This document shows positions 7,992 through 17,113 of a stretch of 64,000 bases of DNA, piece by piece; the first letter of the stretch is position 1, and each line of letters starts with the position of its first letter. Source of the stretch: Dolomitihabitans soli (lineage in GTDB: Bacteria; Actinomycetota; Actinomycetes; Streptosporangiales; Streptosporangiaceae). Made by a program: the position numbers and the translations under genes. The notes below the pieces were generated by a model. It was not told the DNA's origin. It saw nothing but the letters and a program-made list of their open reading frames with translations, and made no database searches. The DNA lies in assembly GCF_022213955.1 (NCBI RefSeq), contig NZ_JAKNTW010000001.1:186001-250000 (forward strand). The letters are read 5' to 3'.

Positions 7992-8177
7992 ATGCCGAAC
8001 ATCACCGTGGAGCTGCTCTCCGGGCGCACCCTGGATCAGCGGAGGGAGTTCGTCGCCGCGGTCACGGACGCCGCCGTGGGCATCCTGAAGGCTCGTCCGG
8101 AGGCGGTGCGCATTGTCTTCAGTGAGATCGAGAAGTCGGATGTGGCCAACGCCGGCAAGCTGGAGTCGGACAAATAG
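7992..8177 (+). CDS. 4-oxalocrotonate tautomerase-like protein
   Basis: A 61-residue protein with the compact beta-alpha-beta fold of the 4-OT family. Met is followed directly by Pro2 (MPNITVELLSGRT), which becomes the catalytic N-terminal proline after Met removal. The SEIEKSDVANAGK end is also typical. The family catalyses keto-enol tautomerisation, usually as a hexamer. The start has GGAGG upstream. An operator shared with kdgK ties it to pectin breakdown, although 4-OT enzymes are classically linked to catechol meta-cleavage and no catechol genes are nearby. A role in tautomerising the unsaturated or ring-opened uronate is an inference. Confidence 0.9.
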   Translation: MPNITVELLSGRTLDQRREFVAAVTDAAVGILKARPEAVRIVFSEIEKSDVANAGKLESDK

Positions 8178-8199
8178 CTATACATGCTGACATATAGCA

Positions 8200-8229
8200 G
8201 ATAGGGGGCCGGGAAACCGGCCCCCTATC
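8200..8229. terminator. Bidirectional terminator, tautomerase/symporter
   Basis: Perfect 13-bp stem (GATAGGGGGCCGG / CCGGCCCCCTATC) closed by a GAAA tetraloop. It lies between two convergent stop codons and would stop transcription in both directions. Confidence 0.9.
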
Positions 8230-8241
8230 GCGTGTGTGCCG

Positions 8242-9732
8242 TCAGGCGCGCGCGTGCTCCTGCTCGGGGTCGTTGTCGAGAGTGTCCACCAGCGCGTCGC
8301 GCGCCGGCGTGCTCTCCGGCTTCAGCAGCCCGATCGCCACGTAGAGCACCAGCGAGGTGACCAGCGGGATCCCGACCACCATGGCCTGGTCGGCGGACTC
8401 CAGGATCCACTTGACGTAGACCCAGACGCTCAGTCCCGCCGCCCACGAGACGATCGCCGCCGTCGGGCCGCACCGCTTGAACCAGGGGAGCATGCCGAGC
8501 ATCAGCGGGATCGAGATCGGCCCCATCGTCGCCGCCACCAGATCGACCACGATCTTCAGCACCACGCCCTGTCCCTCGGTCGAGATCGCGATCACCATGC
8601 TGATCAGCACGAAGGTGAACGTCGTGATCCGGGCGAACAGGAGCTGGGATCCGGAGGTCAGCTCGCGGACCCTGCGGACGATCAGCGGGGCGATGTCCCT
8701 GGTGATGACCGAGGAGATCACATTGGCGTCGGAGGCGACCATGGCCATCGTGTGCGAGAAGAACCCGGCGAGCACCAGGCCGACGATCCCCTGGGGGAGA
8801 AGCGTCTGCGCCAGCCGTACGTACGCGTCCTCCGCGTTGGCCAGGCCGGGCACGATCAGCGGCGCGGCGAACATCGGGATGAACAGGATCAGCGGCCAGA
8901 CGAGCCACAGGGCGGACGACAGCAGCGCCGAGCGCTTGGCGTCCGACCCCGAGGGCGAGGCCATGTAGCGCTGGGCCAGGTTCCACATGCCGCCGTTGTA
9001 CTCGAAGGTCTTGATGAAGAGCAGGGCCAGGAAGAACGTCGTGGTGTACGGCCCGGCGAACGGGTCACCGTGTCCTTCGGGCAGCTTGTCCCACATGGTC
9101 CACAGGGTCGAGACGCCGTCCAGGTGCGACATGACCGCGACGAACATGGCGACGCCGGCGATGCCCTGGATGACGAACTGCCCGAAGTCGGTCAGCACGT
9201 CGGCCCACAGGCCGCCCGCCGTGATGTAGACGAGCGTGACGGCGCCGGTGAGCAGGATGCCCCACTGGATGGGGATTCCGGCGAAGCCTCGCAGCAGCAC
9301 CGCGATCGCCACCCACTTCGCGGCGATGTCGACGACCTTGAGCAGCGCGCCGCTGTAGGCGAGCACCTGCTGGGTGGGCAGGTTGTAGCGGCGGGCGAGG
9401 TACTCCAGCGGGGAGACGACGCCGAGCTTGGAGCGCATCCGGTTCCACCGGGCGGCCCAGACGAAGGCGCCGATGCCCACGCCGATGCCGATCGTCAGCG
9501 CCCACCAGACGTACATGGCCAGGCCGTAGTTGTAGGCGACCGCGGCGAAGGCCACGAACATCACCGCGCTGTAACCCGACATGTGGTGGGAGATCCCGGA
9601 GAGCCACCACGGGATCCTCCCTCCCGCGGTGAAGAAGTCGACGACGGTCTTGATCCGTTTCTTCGACCAGACGCCGATACCGATCATCACCAGGAAGTAC
9701 GCGCCGAGAACGGACCAGTCGAGTGCGGCCAT
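8242..9732 (-). CDS. Sodium:solute symporter (SSS family), probable uronate or oligouronide uptake
   Basis: A 496-residue polytopic membrane protein with about 13 hydrophobic segments. Family features include the N-terminal WSVLGAYFLVMIGIGVWSKKRIKTVVDFFTAGGR split over residues 6-40, and the SGYSAVMFVAFAAVAY segment. Members couple sodium import to uptake of sugars, acids or other small solutes. I take the ATG at 9732, which has GGAGGAG in front, rather than an upstream alternative at 9753. Two IclR-type operators precede it and a pectate lyase gene diverges from it. Its substrate is therefore probably a galacturonate product; this is inferred from context. Confidence 0.9.
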   Translation of the reverse strand: MAALDWSVLGAYFLVMIGIGVWSKKRIKTVVDFFTAGGRIPWWLSGISHHMSGYSAVMFVAFAAVAYNYGLAMYVWWALTIGIGVGIGAFVWAARWNRMRSKLGVVSPLEYLARRYNLPTQQVLAYSGALLKVVDIAAKWVAIAVLLRGFAGIPIQWGILLTGAVTLVYITAGGLWADVLTDFGQFVIQGIAGVAMFVAVMSHLDGVSTLWTMWDKLPEGHGDPFAGPYTTTFFLALLFIKTFEYNGGMWNLAQRYMASPSGSDAKRSALLSSALWLVWPLILFIPMFAAPLIVPGLANAEDAYVRLAQTLLPQGIVGLVLAGFFSHTMAMVASDANVISSVITRDIAPLIVRRVRELTSGSQLLFARITTFTFVLISMVIAISTEGQGVVLKIVVDLVAATMGPISIPLMLGMLPWFKRCGPTAAIVSWAAGLSVWVYVKWILESADQAMVVGIPLVTSLVLYVAIGLLKPESTPARDALVDTLDNDPEQEHARA

Positions 9733-9767
9733 CAGGACTCCTCCTTCACGCAATCACTGGTCAGGAG

Positions 9768-9804
9768 GTTCCATTACATGGAACGCAATGTCAATACATA
9801 GGAC
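9768..9804. promoter_or_regulatory. IclR/KdgR-type operators upstream of the symporter
   Basis: GTTCCATTACATGGAAC (9768-9784) is the most symmetric copy in the window, with 7-bp arms around a TAC centre. A second related copy, ATGTCAATACATAGGAC, follows at 9788-9804. Together they cover the region 36-72 bp upstream of the symporter start. Confidence 0.78.
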
Positions 9805-9862
9805 GGAAGGGGCTTTTGACGGGAACGTTCCAGTGCGCCACGCGGATCTTTGTTGCGTGGAA

Positions 9863-9970
9863 GTTTCATGAAACGGAGGCGTGGCGGTGCAGCTCACGGG
9901 ATTTTCTGCGGGCAAGGTGTTCCATTACATCGAACGCTGTCCTATGTTGTGGCTCCGGTAAGCGCTTTCC
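9863..9970. promoter_or_regulatory. Regulatory region upstream of the pectate lyase
   Basis: The region contains a compact palindrome GTTTCATGAAAC (9863-9874) and the IclR-type site GTTCCATTACATCGAAC (9919-9935). A partial copy GTCCTATGTTGTGGCTC lies at 9939-9955. GGTAAGCGCTTTCC (9957-9970), with a core like that of LacI-family operators, ends just before the ribosome site. The lyase thus seems to have the densest control region of the cluster. Confidence 0.65.
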
Positions 9971-9984
9971 GGAAGGAGATCTCC

Positions 9985-11430
9985 GTGTCGAGAACAACAG
10001 TGACCCGGGGACGCTTGATGCTGAGCGTCCTCGTGGCGGCCGTGCTGGCTCTGGCGGCGGCTCTGGTGACCACGGCCGCGGGGGCGATGGCCGCCCCCGC
10101 GCCGGGCACCTACCAGCTGGTCAACGCGGGCAGCGGGCTCTGCCTGGACATTCCCGGCGGCAGCACGTCCGACGGGGTCCAGCTCGTGCAGCAGAGCTGC
10201 GGGAGCGCCGCCGCCCAGCGGTGGACCATCACCAGCCAGGGCGGCGGCTACCGGGTGGCCTCCGTGCACAGCAACAAGTGCGCGGGAGTCAGGGACGCCA
10301 GCACCTCGGCGGGCAAGGCCGTGCAGCAGGAGAGCTGCTCCGGCGCGGCCTCCCAGACCTGGACGCTCACCGAGTCCGGCTCCAGCTACCGGGTGGTCAA
10401 CGCCAACGGCGGCAAGTGCCTGAACGTCAAGGACAACGCCACCTCGGGCGGCGCGCTGATCCAGCAGAACTCCTGTGACTCGGTCGCCACCAAGCAGTGG
10501 ACCTTCACTCCCACCTCCGGGCCCACCTCGAACCCGACCATCACGCCGACCATCCCGCCGACCAACCCGCCGGTCGACAACAGCCTGGTCGGCTGGGCCA
10601 CCCAGGGCGGCGGCACCACCGGCGGCGGCGGCGCCACGGCCATCACCGTGACCAACTCCTCGACGCTGACCAGCGCGCTGTCCGGCACCGGCGCGGCCGT
10701 GATCCGGGTCTCCGGCAGCATCTCCTGCTCCGGGATGCTCCGGGTCGGCTCCAACAAGACCCTCCTCGGCAACTCCGGCGCGGCGATCGTCGGATGCGGC
10801 CTCAACGTGTCCGGCGCCTCCAACGTCATCATCCGCAACCTGACCTTCAGGGGCTGGGGCGACGACGCGATCAACGTCCAGGAGTCGACGCGGGTGTGGA
10901 TCGACCACAACACCCTCAGCGACGGCTACGACGGGGCGATCGACGTCAAGCGCGCCAGCGACTACGTGACGATCTCCTGGAACCGGATCTTCAACCACGA
11001 CAAGTCGATGCTGCTGGGCCACAGCGACGACAACGGCGGCCAGGACCGCGGCCACCTGCGCGTGACCTACCACCACAACTGGTTCGACGGCACCAACCAG
11101 CGCCACCCGCGGGTGCGCTTCGGCAACCCGGTGCACGTCTACAACAACTACTACGGCAACGTCGGCGGTTACGGCGTCGCCTCCACCATGGAGGCGGGCG
11201 TCCTGGTCGAGGGCAACTACTTCGAGAACACCGACGACCCCTACCACCGCGGCGAGGGCGACTCTCCCGCCGGCAACCTGGTCGCCAGGAACAACCACTT
11301 CGTCAGCTCGGGCACCGGTGACGCGGGCGGCAGCGTGGCCTCCATCCCCTATTCCTATCCGCTCGCCGCGGCCAGCACGGTGAAGTCGTCCGTGACCTCC
11401 GGTGCGGGCGCGGGGCGGATCAACCCCTGA
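9985..11430 (+). CDS. Secreted pectate lyase (PL1) with N-terminal CBM13
   Basis: A 481-residue extracellular enzyme. A signal peptide (about residues 1-37, ending GAMAAPA) is followed by a ricin-type CBM13 trefoil (about 40-172) with three QxW repeats near residues 78, 124 and 171. A Pro/Thr linker (about 174-192) and a PL1 parallel beta-helix domain complete the protein. The lyase domain shows VWIDHN, DGAIDVKR and RHPRVR (R373-x-P-x-x-R378), the PelC-type catalytic Arg motif. The enzyme cleaves polygalacturonate by calcium-dependent beta-elimination, yielding 4,5-unsaturated ends that feed KduI. The GTG start at 9985 follows GGAAGGAG; an upstream in-frame ATG at 9850 lacks a signal-like context. 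Confidence 0.94.
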   Translation: MSRTTVTRGRLMLSVLVAAVLALAAALVTTAAGAMAAPAPGTYQLVNAGSGLCLDIPGGSTSDGVQLVQQSCGSAAAQRWTITSQGGGYRVASVHSNKCAGVRDASTSAGKAVQQESCSGAASQTWTLTESGSSYRVVNANGGKCLNVKDNATSGGALIQQNSCDSVATKQWTFTPTSGPTSNPTITPTIPPTNPPVDNSLVGWATQGGGTTGGGGATAITVTNSSTLTSALSGTGAAVIRVSGSISCSGMLRVGSNKTLLGNSGAAIVGCGLNVSGASNVIIRNLTFRGWGDDAINVQESTRVWIDHNTLSDGYDGAIDVKRASDYVTISWNRIFNHDKSMLLGHSDDNGGQDRGHLRVTYHHNWFDGTNQRHPRVRFGNPVHVYNNYYGNVGGYGVASTMEAGVLVEGNYFENTDDPYHRGEGDSPAGNLVARNNHFVSSGTGDAGGSVASIPYSYPLAAASTVKSSVTSGAGAGRINP

Positions 11431-11494
11431 CCGGCGTGACCCGCACAGTCGTGACCTGCGCGGTGACGTGACGGCGATCCACCCAGTGTGACCC

Positions 11495-11529
11495 GGACGG
11501 CCGGCCCTCCTGACCTGGGCCGGCCGTCC
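11495..11529 (+). terminator. Terminator after the pectate lyase
   Basis: Perfect 13-bp GC-rich stem (GGACGGCCGGCCC / GGGCCGGCCGTCC) with a 9-nt loop, 64 bp after the lyase stop. It separates the accessory pectin cluster from the ftsK core region. Confidence 0.85.
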
Positions 11530-11641
11530 GTCCGTCCCCCGGGCCGCCCGAGGCCGCCCGCACCGCCCCGGGTTGTACGGCCCAGCTTCCGTACGGCGCG
11601 CCTAGGTGAACCCGGTGCGCCTCGCGCGTAACTTGGTCATC

Positions 11642-14158
11642 ATGGCCACCCGTACGTCCAAGGGCACCCAGCGAGGCACCCAGAAGGGGCCCGCGAAGCG
11701 CTCGACGTCGGCCCGCGCGACACCCGCCAAGCGGGCGTCCGGCGGGCGGGCGAGGAGCGCTGCGCCGGCCCGCCGTAAGGGCGCACTGCACCAGGACCCG
11801 ATCAGCTGGGTCTTCACGATGATCGGCAAGCTGTTCATCGGGGTGTGGCTGCTGTTCGCGGGCGGCGTCGGCAGCGCCGCGCGCGCCCTCGGCCAGGGAG
11901 CCAAGGAACTGGACCCCGCCCATCGCCGCGACGGTCTCGGCTTCGCGGTGCTCGCGGGCGCGATCGTGCTCGCCGCGATGATCTGGCGAGAGGCCAAGGG
12001 GACGGCGGCCGGCGTCGTCCAGGGCCTGGTGAGCGGCGTCTTCGGCACGCTCGACTGGTCGGTGCCCATCATGCTCGCGCTGCTCGCCTGGCGACTGCTG
12101 CGGCACCCCGACCGGCAGGCCGACACCGGCAGGATGGGCATCGGGTGGAGCGCGCTGGTCGTCGGCGTGCTCGGCGTCGTGCACGTCGCGAACGGCACGC
12201 CGTACCCGTCGGGCGGGGCGAACGACGGGATGGAGAGGGTGTCGGCGGCCGGCGGCATGGTCGGGTTCATCGTGGCGGCGCCGCCGTCGAGCATCCTGCC
12301 GGACTTCATCACGATCCCGCTGCTGCTCATCCTCTCCGGGTTCGGCGTGCTGGTGATCACGGCGACGCCCGTGCACCGGGTTCCCGAACGGCTCGGCGAG
12401 ATCCAGCACATGCTCTTCCACCGCGAGAGCGACGCGGCGGCGAAGAAGCCCCGCGCGCCCAGGAAGCGGAAGAAGCCGGGCGAGGAGAAGGAGCCGGGCG
12501 ACAGCGTCCGGCCCTACGACACGCCGGTCATCAGGGAGGGGGAGGACCAGCGGCCCGACCACTCGCCGGAGATCGTCCCCGGGCTCGTCGACGAGGCGGA
12601 GCCCGCTCCCGCCGAGACCGAGAAGAAGACGGAGCCGCCGTCGCCGAGTCCGCCCCCGCGCAAGGTCGAACAACTCGTGCTCTCGCCGCAGGCCGGGCCG
12701 TACGCGTTGCCCGACCTGGCGATGCTGCGGCAGGGGAGCGCGCCGAAGCCGCAGACCAAGGCCAACACGGTGCTGGTCAACGCGTTGACCAGCGTGCTGG
12801 AGCAGTTCGCCATCGACGCGCAGGTGATCGGGTTCACCCGGGGGCCGACGGTCACCCGCTACGAGATCGAGCTCGGGCCCGCGGTCAAGGTGGAGAAGGT
12901 CACCGCGCTCGCCAAGAACATCGCTTACGCCGTTAAATCGGCGGATGTCCGGATTTTGTCGCCTATTCCAGGTAAGTCGGCTATCGGGGTGGAGATCCCC
13001 AACACCGACAAGGACCTGGTCTCCCTCGGCGACGTGCTGCGTTCGCAGGTGGCCCAGGCCGACCACCATCCGATGATCGTCGGCCTCGGCAAGGACGTCG
13101 AGGGCCGCACCATCGTCGCCAACCTGGCCAAGATGCCGCACCTGCTCATCGCGGGCGCGACCGGCGCGGGCAAGTCCGTGTGCGTGAACGGGCTGATCAG
13201 CTCGATCCTGATGCGCGCGACGCCCGACGAGGTGCGGATGGTGCTCGTCGACCCCAAGCGCGTCGAGCTGTCGGTCTACGAGGGCATCCCCCACCTCATC
13301 ACGCCCATCATCACCAACCCGAAGAAGGCCGCCGAAGCCCTCGAATGGGTCGTCGGCGAGATGGACAGGCGCTACGACGACCTGGCGGCCAGCGGGTTCC
13401 GGCACGTGGACGAGTTCAACAAGGCGGTCCGCGCGGGCAAGCTCATCCCGCCCCCCGGCAGCGAGCGGGTCTATCAGCCCTACCCCTACCTCCTGGTGAT
13501 CGTGGACGAGCTCGCCGACCTGATGATGGTCGCCCCCCGCGACGTCGAGGACTCCATCGTCCGCATCACCCAGCTCGCCCGCGCCGCCGGCATCCACCTG
13601 GTGATCGCCACCCAGCGGCCCTCGGTCGACGTGGTCACCGGCCTGATCAAGGCCAACGTGCCCTCCCGGCTGGCCTTCGCCACCTCCTCGCTGTCCGACT
13701 CCCGGGTCATCCTCGACCAGCCGGGCGCCGAGAAGCTGGTCGGTCAGGGCGACGCGCTGTTCCTGCCGATGGGCGCCAGCAAGCCGATGCGGCTGCAGAA
13801 CGCCTTCATCTCCGAGAAGGAGACCAGCGAGGTCGTCACGCACTGCAAGACCCAGATGCAGGTGGAGTACCGCGACGACGTGGCGGCGGCGGCCACGGCC
13901 AAACGGGAGATCGACGAGGACATCGGTGACGACCTCGACCTGCTCGTCCAGGCGGCCGAGCTCATCGTGACCACCCAGTTCGGGTCCACCTCGATGCTCC
14001 AGCGCAAGCTCCGGGTCGGTTTCGCCAAGGCCGGCCGGCTGATGGACCTGCTCGAAAGCCGGAACGTGGTGGGCCCGAGCGAGGGCTCCAAGGCCCGCGA
14101 GGTCATCGTCAAGCCCGACGAACTGCCCGGCCTCCTCGCCGACCTGCGCGGAGAGTGA
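11642..14158 (+). CDS. ftsK: DNA translocase FtsK/SpoIIIE
   Basis: An 838-residue septal DNA pump. A basic N-terminal tail is followed by hydrophobic segments in residues 55-245 (4-TM-type region) and a charged Pro/Glu linker to about 330. A RecA-like motor carries Walker A GATGAGKS (about 505-512) and Walker B LLVIVDELADLMM, and a C-terminal gamma winged-helix (DLLVQAAELIVTTQFGS...) reads KOPS-like DNA. It moves chromosome ends through the division or sporulation septum. I prefer the ATG at 11642, which lies 7 nt after TAACTT and so looks leaderless; a GTG at 11606 would add 12 residues. Confidence 0.95.
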   Translation: MATRTSKGTQRGTQKGPAKRSTSARATPAKRASGGRARSAAPARRKGALHQDPISWVFTMIGKLFIGVWLLFAGGVGSAARALGQGAKELDPAHRRDGLGFAVLAGAIVLAAMIWREAKGTAAGVVQGLVSGVFGTLDWSVPIMLALLAWRLLRHPDRQADTGRMGIGWSALVVGVLGVVHVANGTPYPSGGANDGMERVSAAGGMVGFIVAAPPSSILPDFITIPLLLILSGFGVLVITATPVHRVPERLGEIQHMLFHRESDAAAKKPRAPRKRKKPGEEKEPGDSVRPYDTPVIREGEDQRPDHSPEIVPGLVDEAEPAPAETEKKTEPPSPSPPPRKVEQLVLSPQAGPYALPDLAMLRQGSAPKPQTKANTVLVNALTSVLEQFAIDAQVIGFTRGPTVTRYEIELGPAVKVEKVTALAKNIAYAVKSADVRILSPIPGKSAIGVEIPNTDKDLVSLGDVLRSQVAQADHHPMIVGLGKDVEGRTIVANLAKMPHLLIAGATGAGKSVCVNGLISSILMRATPDEVRMVLVDPKRVELSVYEGIPHLITPIITNPKKAAEALEWVVGEMDRRYDDLAASGFRHVDEFNKAVRAGKLIPPPGSERVYQPYPYLLVIVDELADLMMVAPRDVEDSIVRITQLARAAGIHLVIATQRPSVDVVTGLIKANVPSRLAFATSSLSDSRVILDQPGAEKLVGQGDALFLPMGASKPMRLQNAFISEKETSEVVTHCKTQMQVEYRDDVAAAATAKREIDEDIGDDLDLLVQAAELIVTTQFGSTSMLQRKLRVGFAKAGRLMDLLESRNVVGPSEGSKAREVIVKPDELPGLLADLRGE

Positions 14159-14236
14159 CCCCCGCTGCACAGGAGCCGACCGATTACTGATTGAATGTGA
14201 GGCACTACGCAACGTCGGGGGGCGGGGGGCGTTGGT

Positions 14237-15013
14237 ATGAATGTGCGTAGCGAGAGCATCGGGTCGACTCTGGCGGAGGCACGTCGATCGGCGGGGTTGA
14301 CGGTCGGCCAGCTGAGTTGCCGAACCAAGATCCGGGAAGCGCTGATCCACGCGATCGAGCGCGACGACTTCTCCCTGTGCGGGGGCGACTTCTACGTACG
14401 GGGCCATATCCGGAACATCGCCAAGGCCGTCGGGCTCGATCCCGAGGCGATGGTGCACGCGTACGACGAGTCGCACGGCGGGGGGCCGGCCCCGGTGCGG
14501 GCGGCGTCAGTCTTCCAGGCGAACAGTGCGATCAAGTTCCGCGACCGGAGATCGCCCAACTGGACCATGGCGCTGGCCATCGCGCTGGCCATCGTGGTCA
14601 TCTTCGGCGTGGTGCGGGTGATGGGCGGTACGGGCGACGACCGGATGGCCGAGGAGCGGACCGGGCCCGTGCCCAAGCACACCAGCCAGGCGGAGGGGGC
14701 GCCGCGCCGCGCCGCCAGCGTCGACGAATCGAAGAAGAAGGCCGAGGAGAGGGCCCGCCGGGCGAAGACGGTCACCGTGCGGGTGACGGCCCGTGAACGA
14801 TCCTTCGTCAGGGTCCGCGACGCCGCGGGCCGCCGCCTGTTCGCCGGCCGGCTCGACGCCGGCAAGGTCTCCACCTGGGAGTCCACGACTCCGCTCAAGG
14901 TGACCGTGGGCAACGCCGGCGGTGTCTCGATCTCGGTGAACGGCAAGGACGTCGGCTCGCTCGGCCGTCCGGGCGAACGGGTCACCAGAATCTTCGAGGC
15001 CGACAAACCGTGA
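14237..15013 (+). CDS. RodZ-like membrane protein (HTH_25 plus DUF4115)
   Basis: A 258-residue protein. The N-terminal helix-turn-helix of RodZ type (IGSTLAEARRSAGLTVGQLS...GGDFYVRGHIRNIAKAVGLDP, residues 8-70) is followed by a single transmembrane helix (WTMALAIALAIVVIFGVV, about 112-130), an Arg/Lys-rich linker, and a C-terminal beta domain (DUF4115) outside the membrane. RodZ couples MreB filaments to the envelope, and this actinomycete relative sits between ftsK and rimO as in other genera. The cytoplasmic HTH probably binds protein rather than DNA. Start ATG at 14237. Confidence 0.88.
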   Translation: MNVRSESIGSTLAEARRSAGLTVGQLSCRTKIREALIHAIERDDFSLCGGDFYVRGHIRNIAKAVGLDPEAMVHAYDESHGGGPAPVRAASVFQANSAIKFRDRRSPNWTMALAIALAIVVIFGVVRVMGGTGDDRMAEERTGPVPKHTSQAEGAPRRAASVDESKKKAEERARRAKTVTVRVTARERSFVRVRDAAGRRLFAGRLDAGKVSTWESTTPLKVTVGNAGGVSISVNGKDVGSLGRPGERVTRIFEADKP

Positions 15014-15113
15014 CCAACGACCAGGAACGACCGGGTCGGGCGTTCCGGAGCGTCCACGAATAAGCAGGGTGGTGGTCAGGTAGTGGGGAACTCCCGATAC
15101 CGTAGTGTTCACC

Positions 15114-16523
15114 ATGTCATCCCGCCGAACCGCATCGCTGATCACACTGGGCTGCGCGCGCAACGAGGTCGACTCCGAGGAGCTCGCCGCGCGACTTGAG
15201 GCTGCCGGTTGGCAGCTCGACGACGACGATCCCGACGTCGTGGTCGTCAACACCTGCGGCTTCATCGAGTCGGCGAAGAAGGACTCCATCGACACGCTGC
15301 TCGCGGCGGCCGACTCCGGGGCCAAGGTGGTCGCCGCCGGTTGCATGGCGGAGCGCTACGGCGGGCAGCTCGCCGATGCCCTTCCCGAGGCGTCCGCCGT
15401 GTTGTCCTTCGACGACTACACCGACATCGGCGAACGCCTCGACGACGTGGTCGCGGGCAAGCCGCTGGTGCCGCACAACCCCCGTGACCGGCGCACTCTG
15501 CTGCCGATCTCGCCGGTCGAGCGGGCCGCCGCCCCCAAGGCCAACATCCCGGGTCACGGTGACCTGCCCGACGGCGTGGCCCCCGCGAGCGGTCCCCGGC
15601 CGCTGCGCAGGCGGCTCGACAGCGGGCCGGTGGCCTCGATCAAGCTGGCCTCCGGCTGCGACCGCCGCTGCACCTTCTGCGCCATCCCGGCCTTCCGCGG
15701 GGCCTACGTGTCCAGGGATCCAGCCGAGCTGGTCGGCGAGGCCGCCTGGCTGGTCGAGCAGGGCGTCCGCGAGATCGTCCTGGTGAGCGAGAACTCCACG
15801 TCGTACGGCAAGGATCTGGGAGATCTCCGGGCGCTGGAGAAGCTGCTGCCCTCGCTCGCGGCCGTCGAGGGCCTCCAGCGGGTGCGGGTCAACTATCTTC
15901 AGCCCGCCGAGGTGCGTCCCGGCCTGCTGACCGCGATCGCCGGCACCGAGGGCATCGCCCCCTACTTCGACCTGTCCTTCCAGCACGCCAGCGGTGGCGT
16001 GCTGCGCCGGATGCGGCGTTTCGGCGACCCCCGCCGCTTCCTCGACCTGCTGGCGCAGATCAGGGCCGAGGCGCCGGAGGCGGGCGTGCGGTCCAACTTC
16101 ATCGTGGGCTTCCCCGGCGAGACCGAGGAGGAGTTCGGCGAGCTGGTCGGTTTCCTCGAAGAGGCCAGGCTCGACGTGATCGGCATCTTCGGCTACTCCG
16201 ACGAGGAGGGCACCGAGGCGGCGTCCATGGCGGGCAAGCTCGACCAGGACGTCGTCGACCAGCGGGTGACCGCGCTCAGCGAGCTGGCCGAGGAGCTCAG
16301 CGCGCAGCGCGCGGAGGAGCGCATCGGCACCGAGGTCGAGGTCCTGATCGAGGAGGATCTCGGCGACGGCGGATACGAGGGGCGCGCGGCCCACCAGGGG
16401 CCCGAGGTCGACGGATCGGTGACGGTCCAGGGCATCGGGCTGGTCCCCGGGCAGATCGTGCGGGCCGTGGTGGTCGACGCCGAGGGAGTCGACCTGATCG
16501 CGCGGATCAAGGCCGGTCCATGA
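15114..16523 (+). CDS. rimO: Ribosomal protein S12 methylthiotransferase
   Basis: A 469-residue radical-SAM enzyme that methylthiolates Asp of ribosomal protein S12. The N-terminal MTTase domain carries cluster cysteines in [19 protein letters not shown] and GCMAERY. The radical-SAM motif CDRRCTFC lies at Cys182/186/189, and a C-terminal TRAM domain starts near residue 400. An atypical Pro/Arg-rich insert (about residues 135-175) lies before the radical-SAM motif. The ATG at 15114 follows TAGTGT (15103-15108) by 5 nt, suggesting leaderless initiation. It overlaps pgsA (ATGATG). Confidence 0.96.
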   Translation: MSSRRTASLITLGCARNEVDSEELAARLEAAGWQLDDDDPDVVVVNTCGFIESAKKDSIDTLLAAADSGAKVVAAGCMAERYGGQLADALPEASAVLSFDDYTDIGERLDDVVAGKPLVPHNPRDRRTLLPISPVERAAAPKANIPGHGDLPDGVAPASGPRPLRRRLDSGPVASIKLASGCDRRCTFCAIPAFRGAYVSRDPAELVGEAAWLVEQGVREIVLVSENSTSYGKDLGDLRALEKLLPSLAAVEGLQRVRVNYLQPAEVRPGLLTAIAGTEGIAPYFDLSFQHASGGVLRRMRRFGDPRRFLDLLAQIRAEAPEAGVRSNFIVGFPGETEEEFGELVGFLEEARLDVIGIFGYSDEEGTEAASMAGKLDQDVVDQRVTALSELAEELSAQRAEERIGTEVEVLIEEDLGDGGYEGRAAHQGPEVDGSVTVQGIGLVPGQIVRAVVVDAEGVDLIARIKAGP

Positions 16524-17113
16524 TGGAGACGCCAGGCGCGACGTCGTCGGCCAAGGGCCACGGCGTGAGCCCGTGGAACATCGCCAACGTTCTCACGGTC
16601 GTCCGTCTGGTGCTCGTCCCGTTCTTCGTCGCCTGCCTGTTCCTGCCCGGCATGGGCTGGCGGGTGGCGGCTCTGGTGGTGTTCGTGGTCGCCTCGCTCA
16701 CCGACAGCCTCGACGGCGAGCTGGCCAGACGCTACGGCTTGGTGACCGACTTCGGGAAGATCGCGGACCCGATCGCCGACAAGGCGCTGATCGGGGCCGC
16801 GCTGGTGAGCCTGTCGCTGCTCGGCGAGCTGCCGTGGTGGGTCACGGCGGTCATCATCTTCCGGGAGCTGGGCATCACCCTGCTGCGCTTCGCCGTGATC
16901 AGGCACGGGGTGATACCCGCCAGCTACGGCGGCAAGGTGAAGACCGTGCTGCAGATCCTCGCGATCGGGCTCTACATCTTCCCGCACGTCCCCGACCCGA
17001 TCCGCTGGGTCACGATGGGGCTGGCCCTGGTCGTGACGGTGGCGACCGGCGTCGACTACGTGGTCCGGGCGATCCGGCTGCGCCAGGTGGCGAGGAGGGC
17101 GCGCGGCGAGTGA
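16520..17113 (+). CDS. pgsA: CDP-diacylglycerol-glycerol-3-phosphate 3-phosphatidyltransferase
   Basis: A 197-residue membrane enzyme that makes phosphatidylglycerol phosphate from CDP-diacylglycerol and glycerol-3-phosphate. The CDP-alcohol phosphatidyltransferase signature D-G-x2-A-R-x8-G-x3-D-x3-D is complete in [19 protein letters not shown] plus PIADK (about residues 68-90). Several hydrophobic helices surround it. It overlaps the rimO stop and the cinA start, giving a tightly packed rimO-pgsA-cinA operon. Either Met at 16520 or 16523 could start it. Confidence 0.95.
   Translation: MMETPGATSSAKGHGVSPWNIANVLTVVRLVLVPFFVACLFLPGMGWRVAALVVFVVASLTDSLDGELARRYGLVTDFGKIADPIADKALIGAALVSLSLLGELPWWVTAVIIFRELGITLLRFAVIRHGVIPASYGGKVKTVLQILAIGLYIFPHVPDPIRWVTMGLALVVTVATGVDYVVRAIRLRQVARRARGE

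Noticed and set aside
11420..14476. A 1018-codon open frame opposite ftsK
   Set aside because: Antisense shadow of ftsK with no family resemblance and GC-driven composition.
16573..17109. N-terminal extension of cinA through pgsA
   Set aside because: Out-of-frame translation of pgsA; CinA homology begins at the GTG at 17110.
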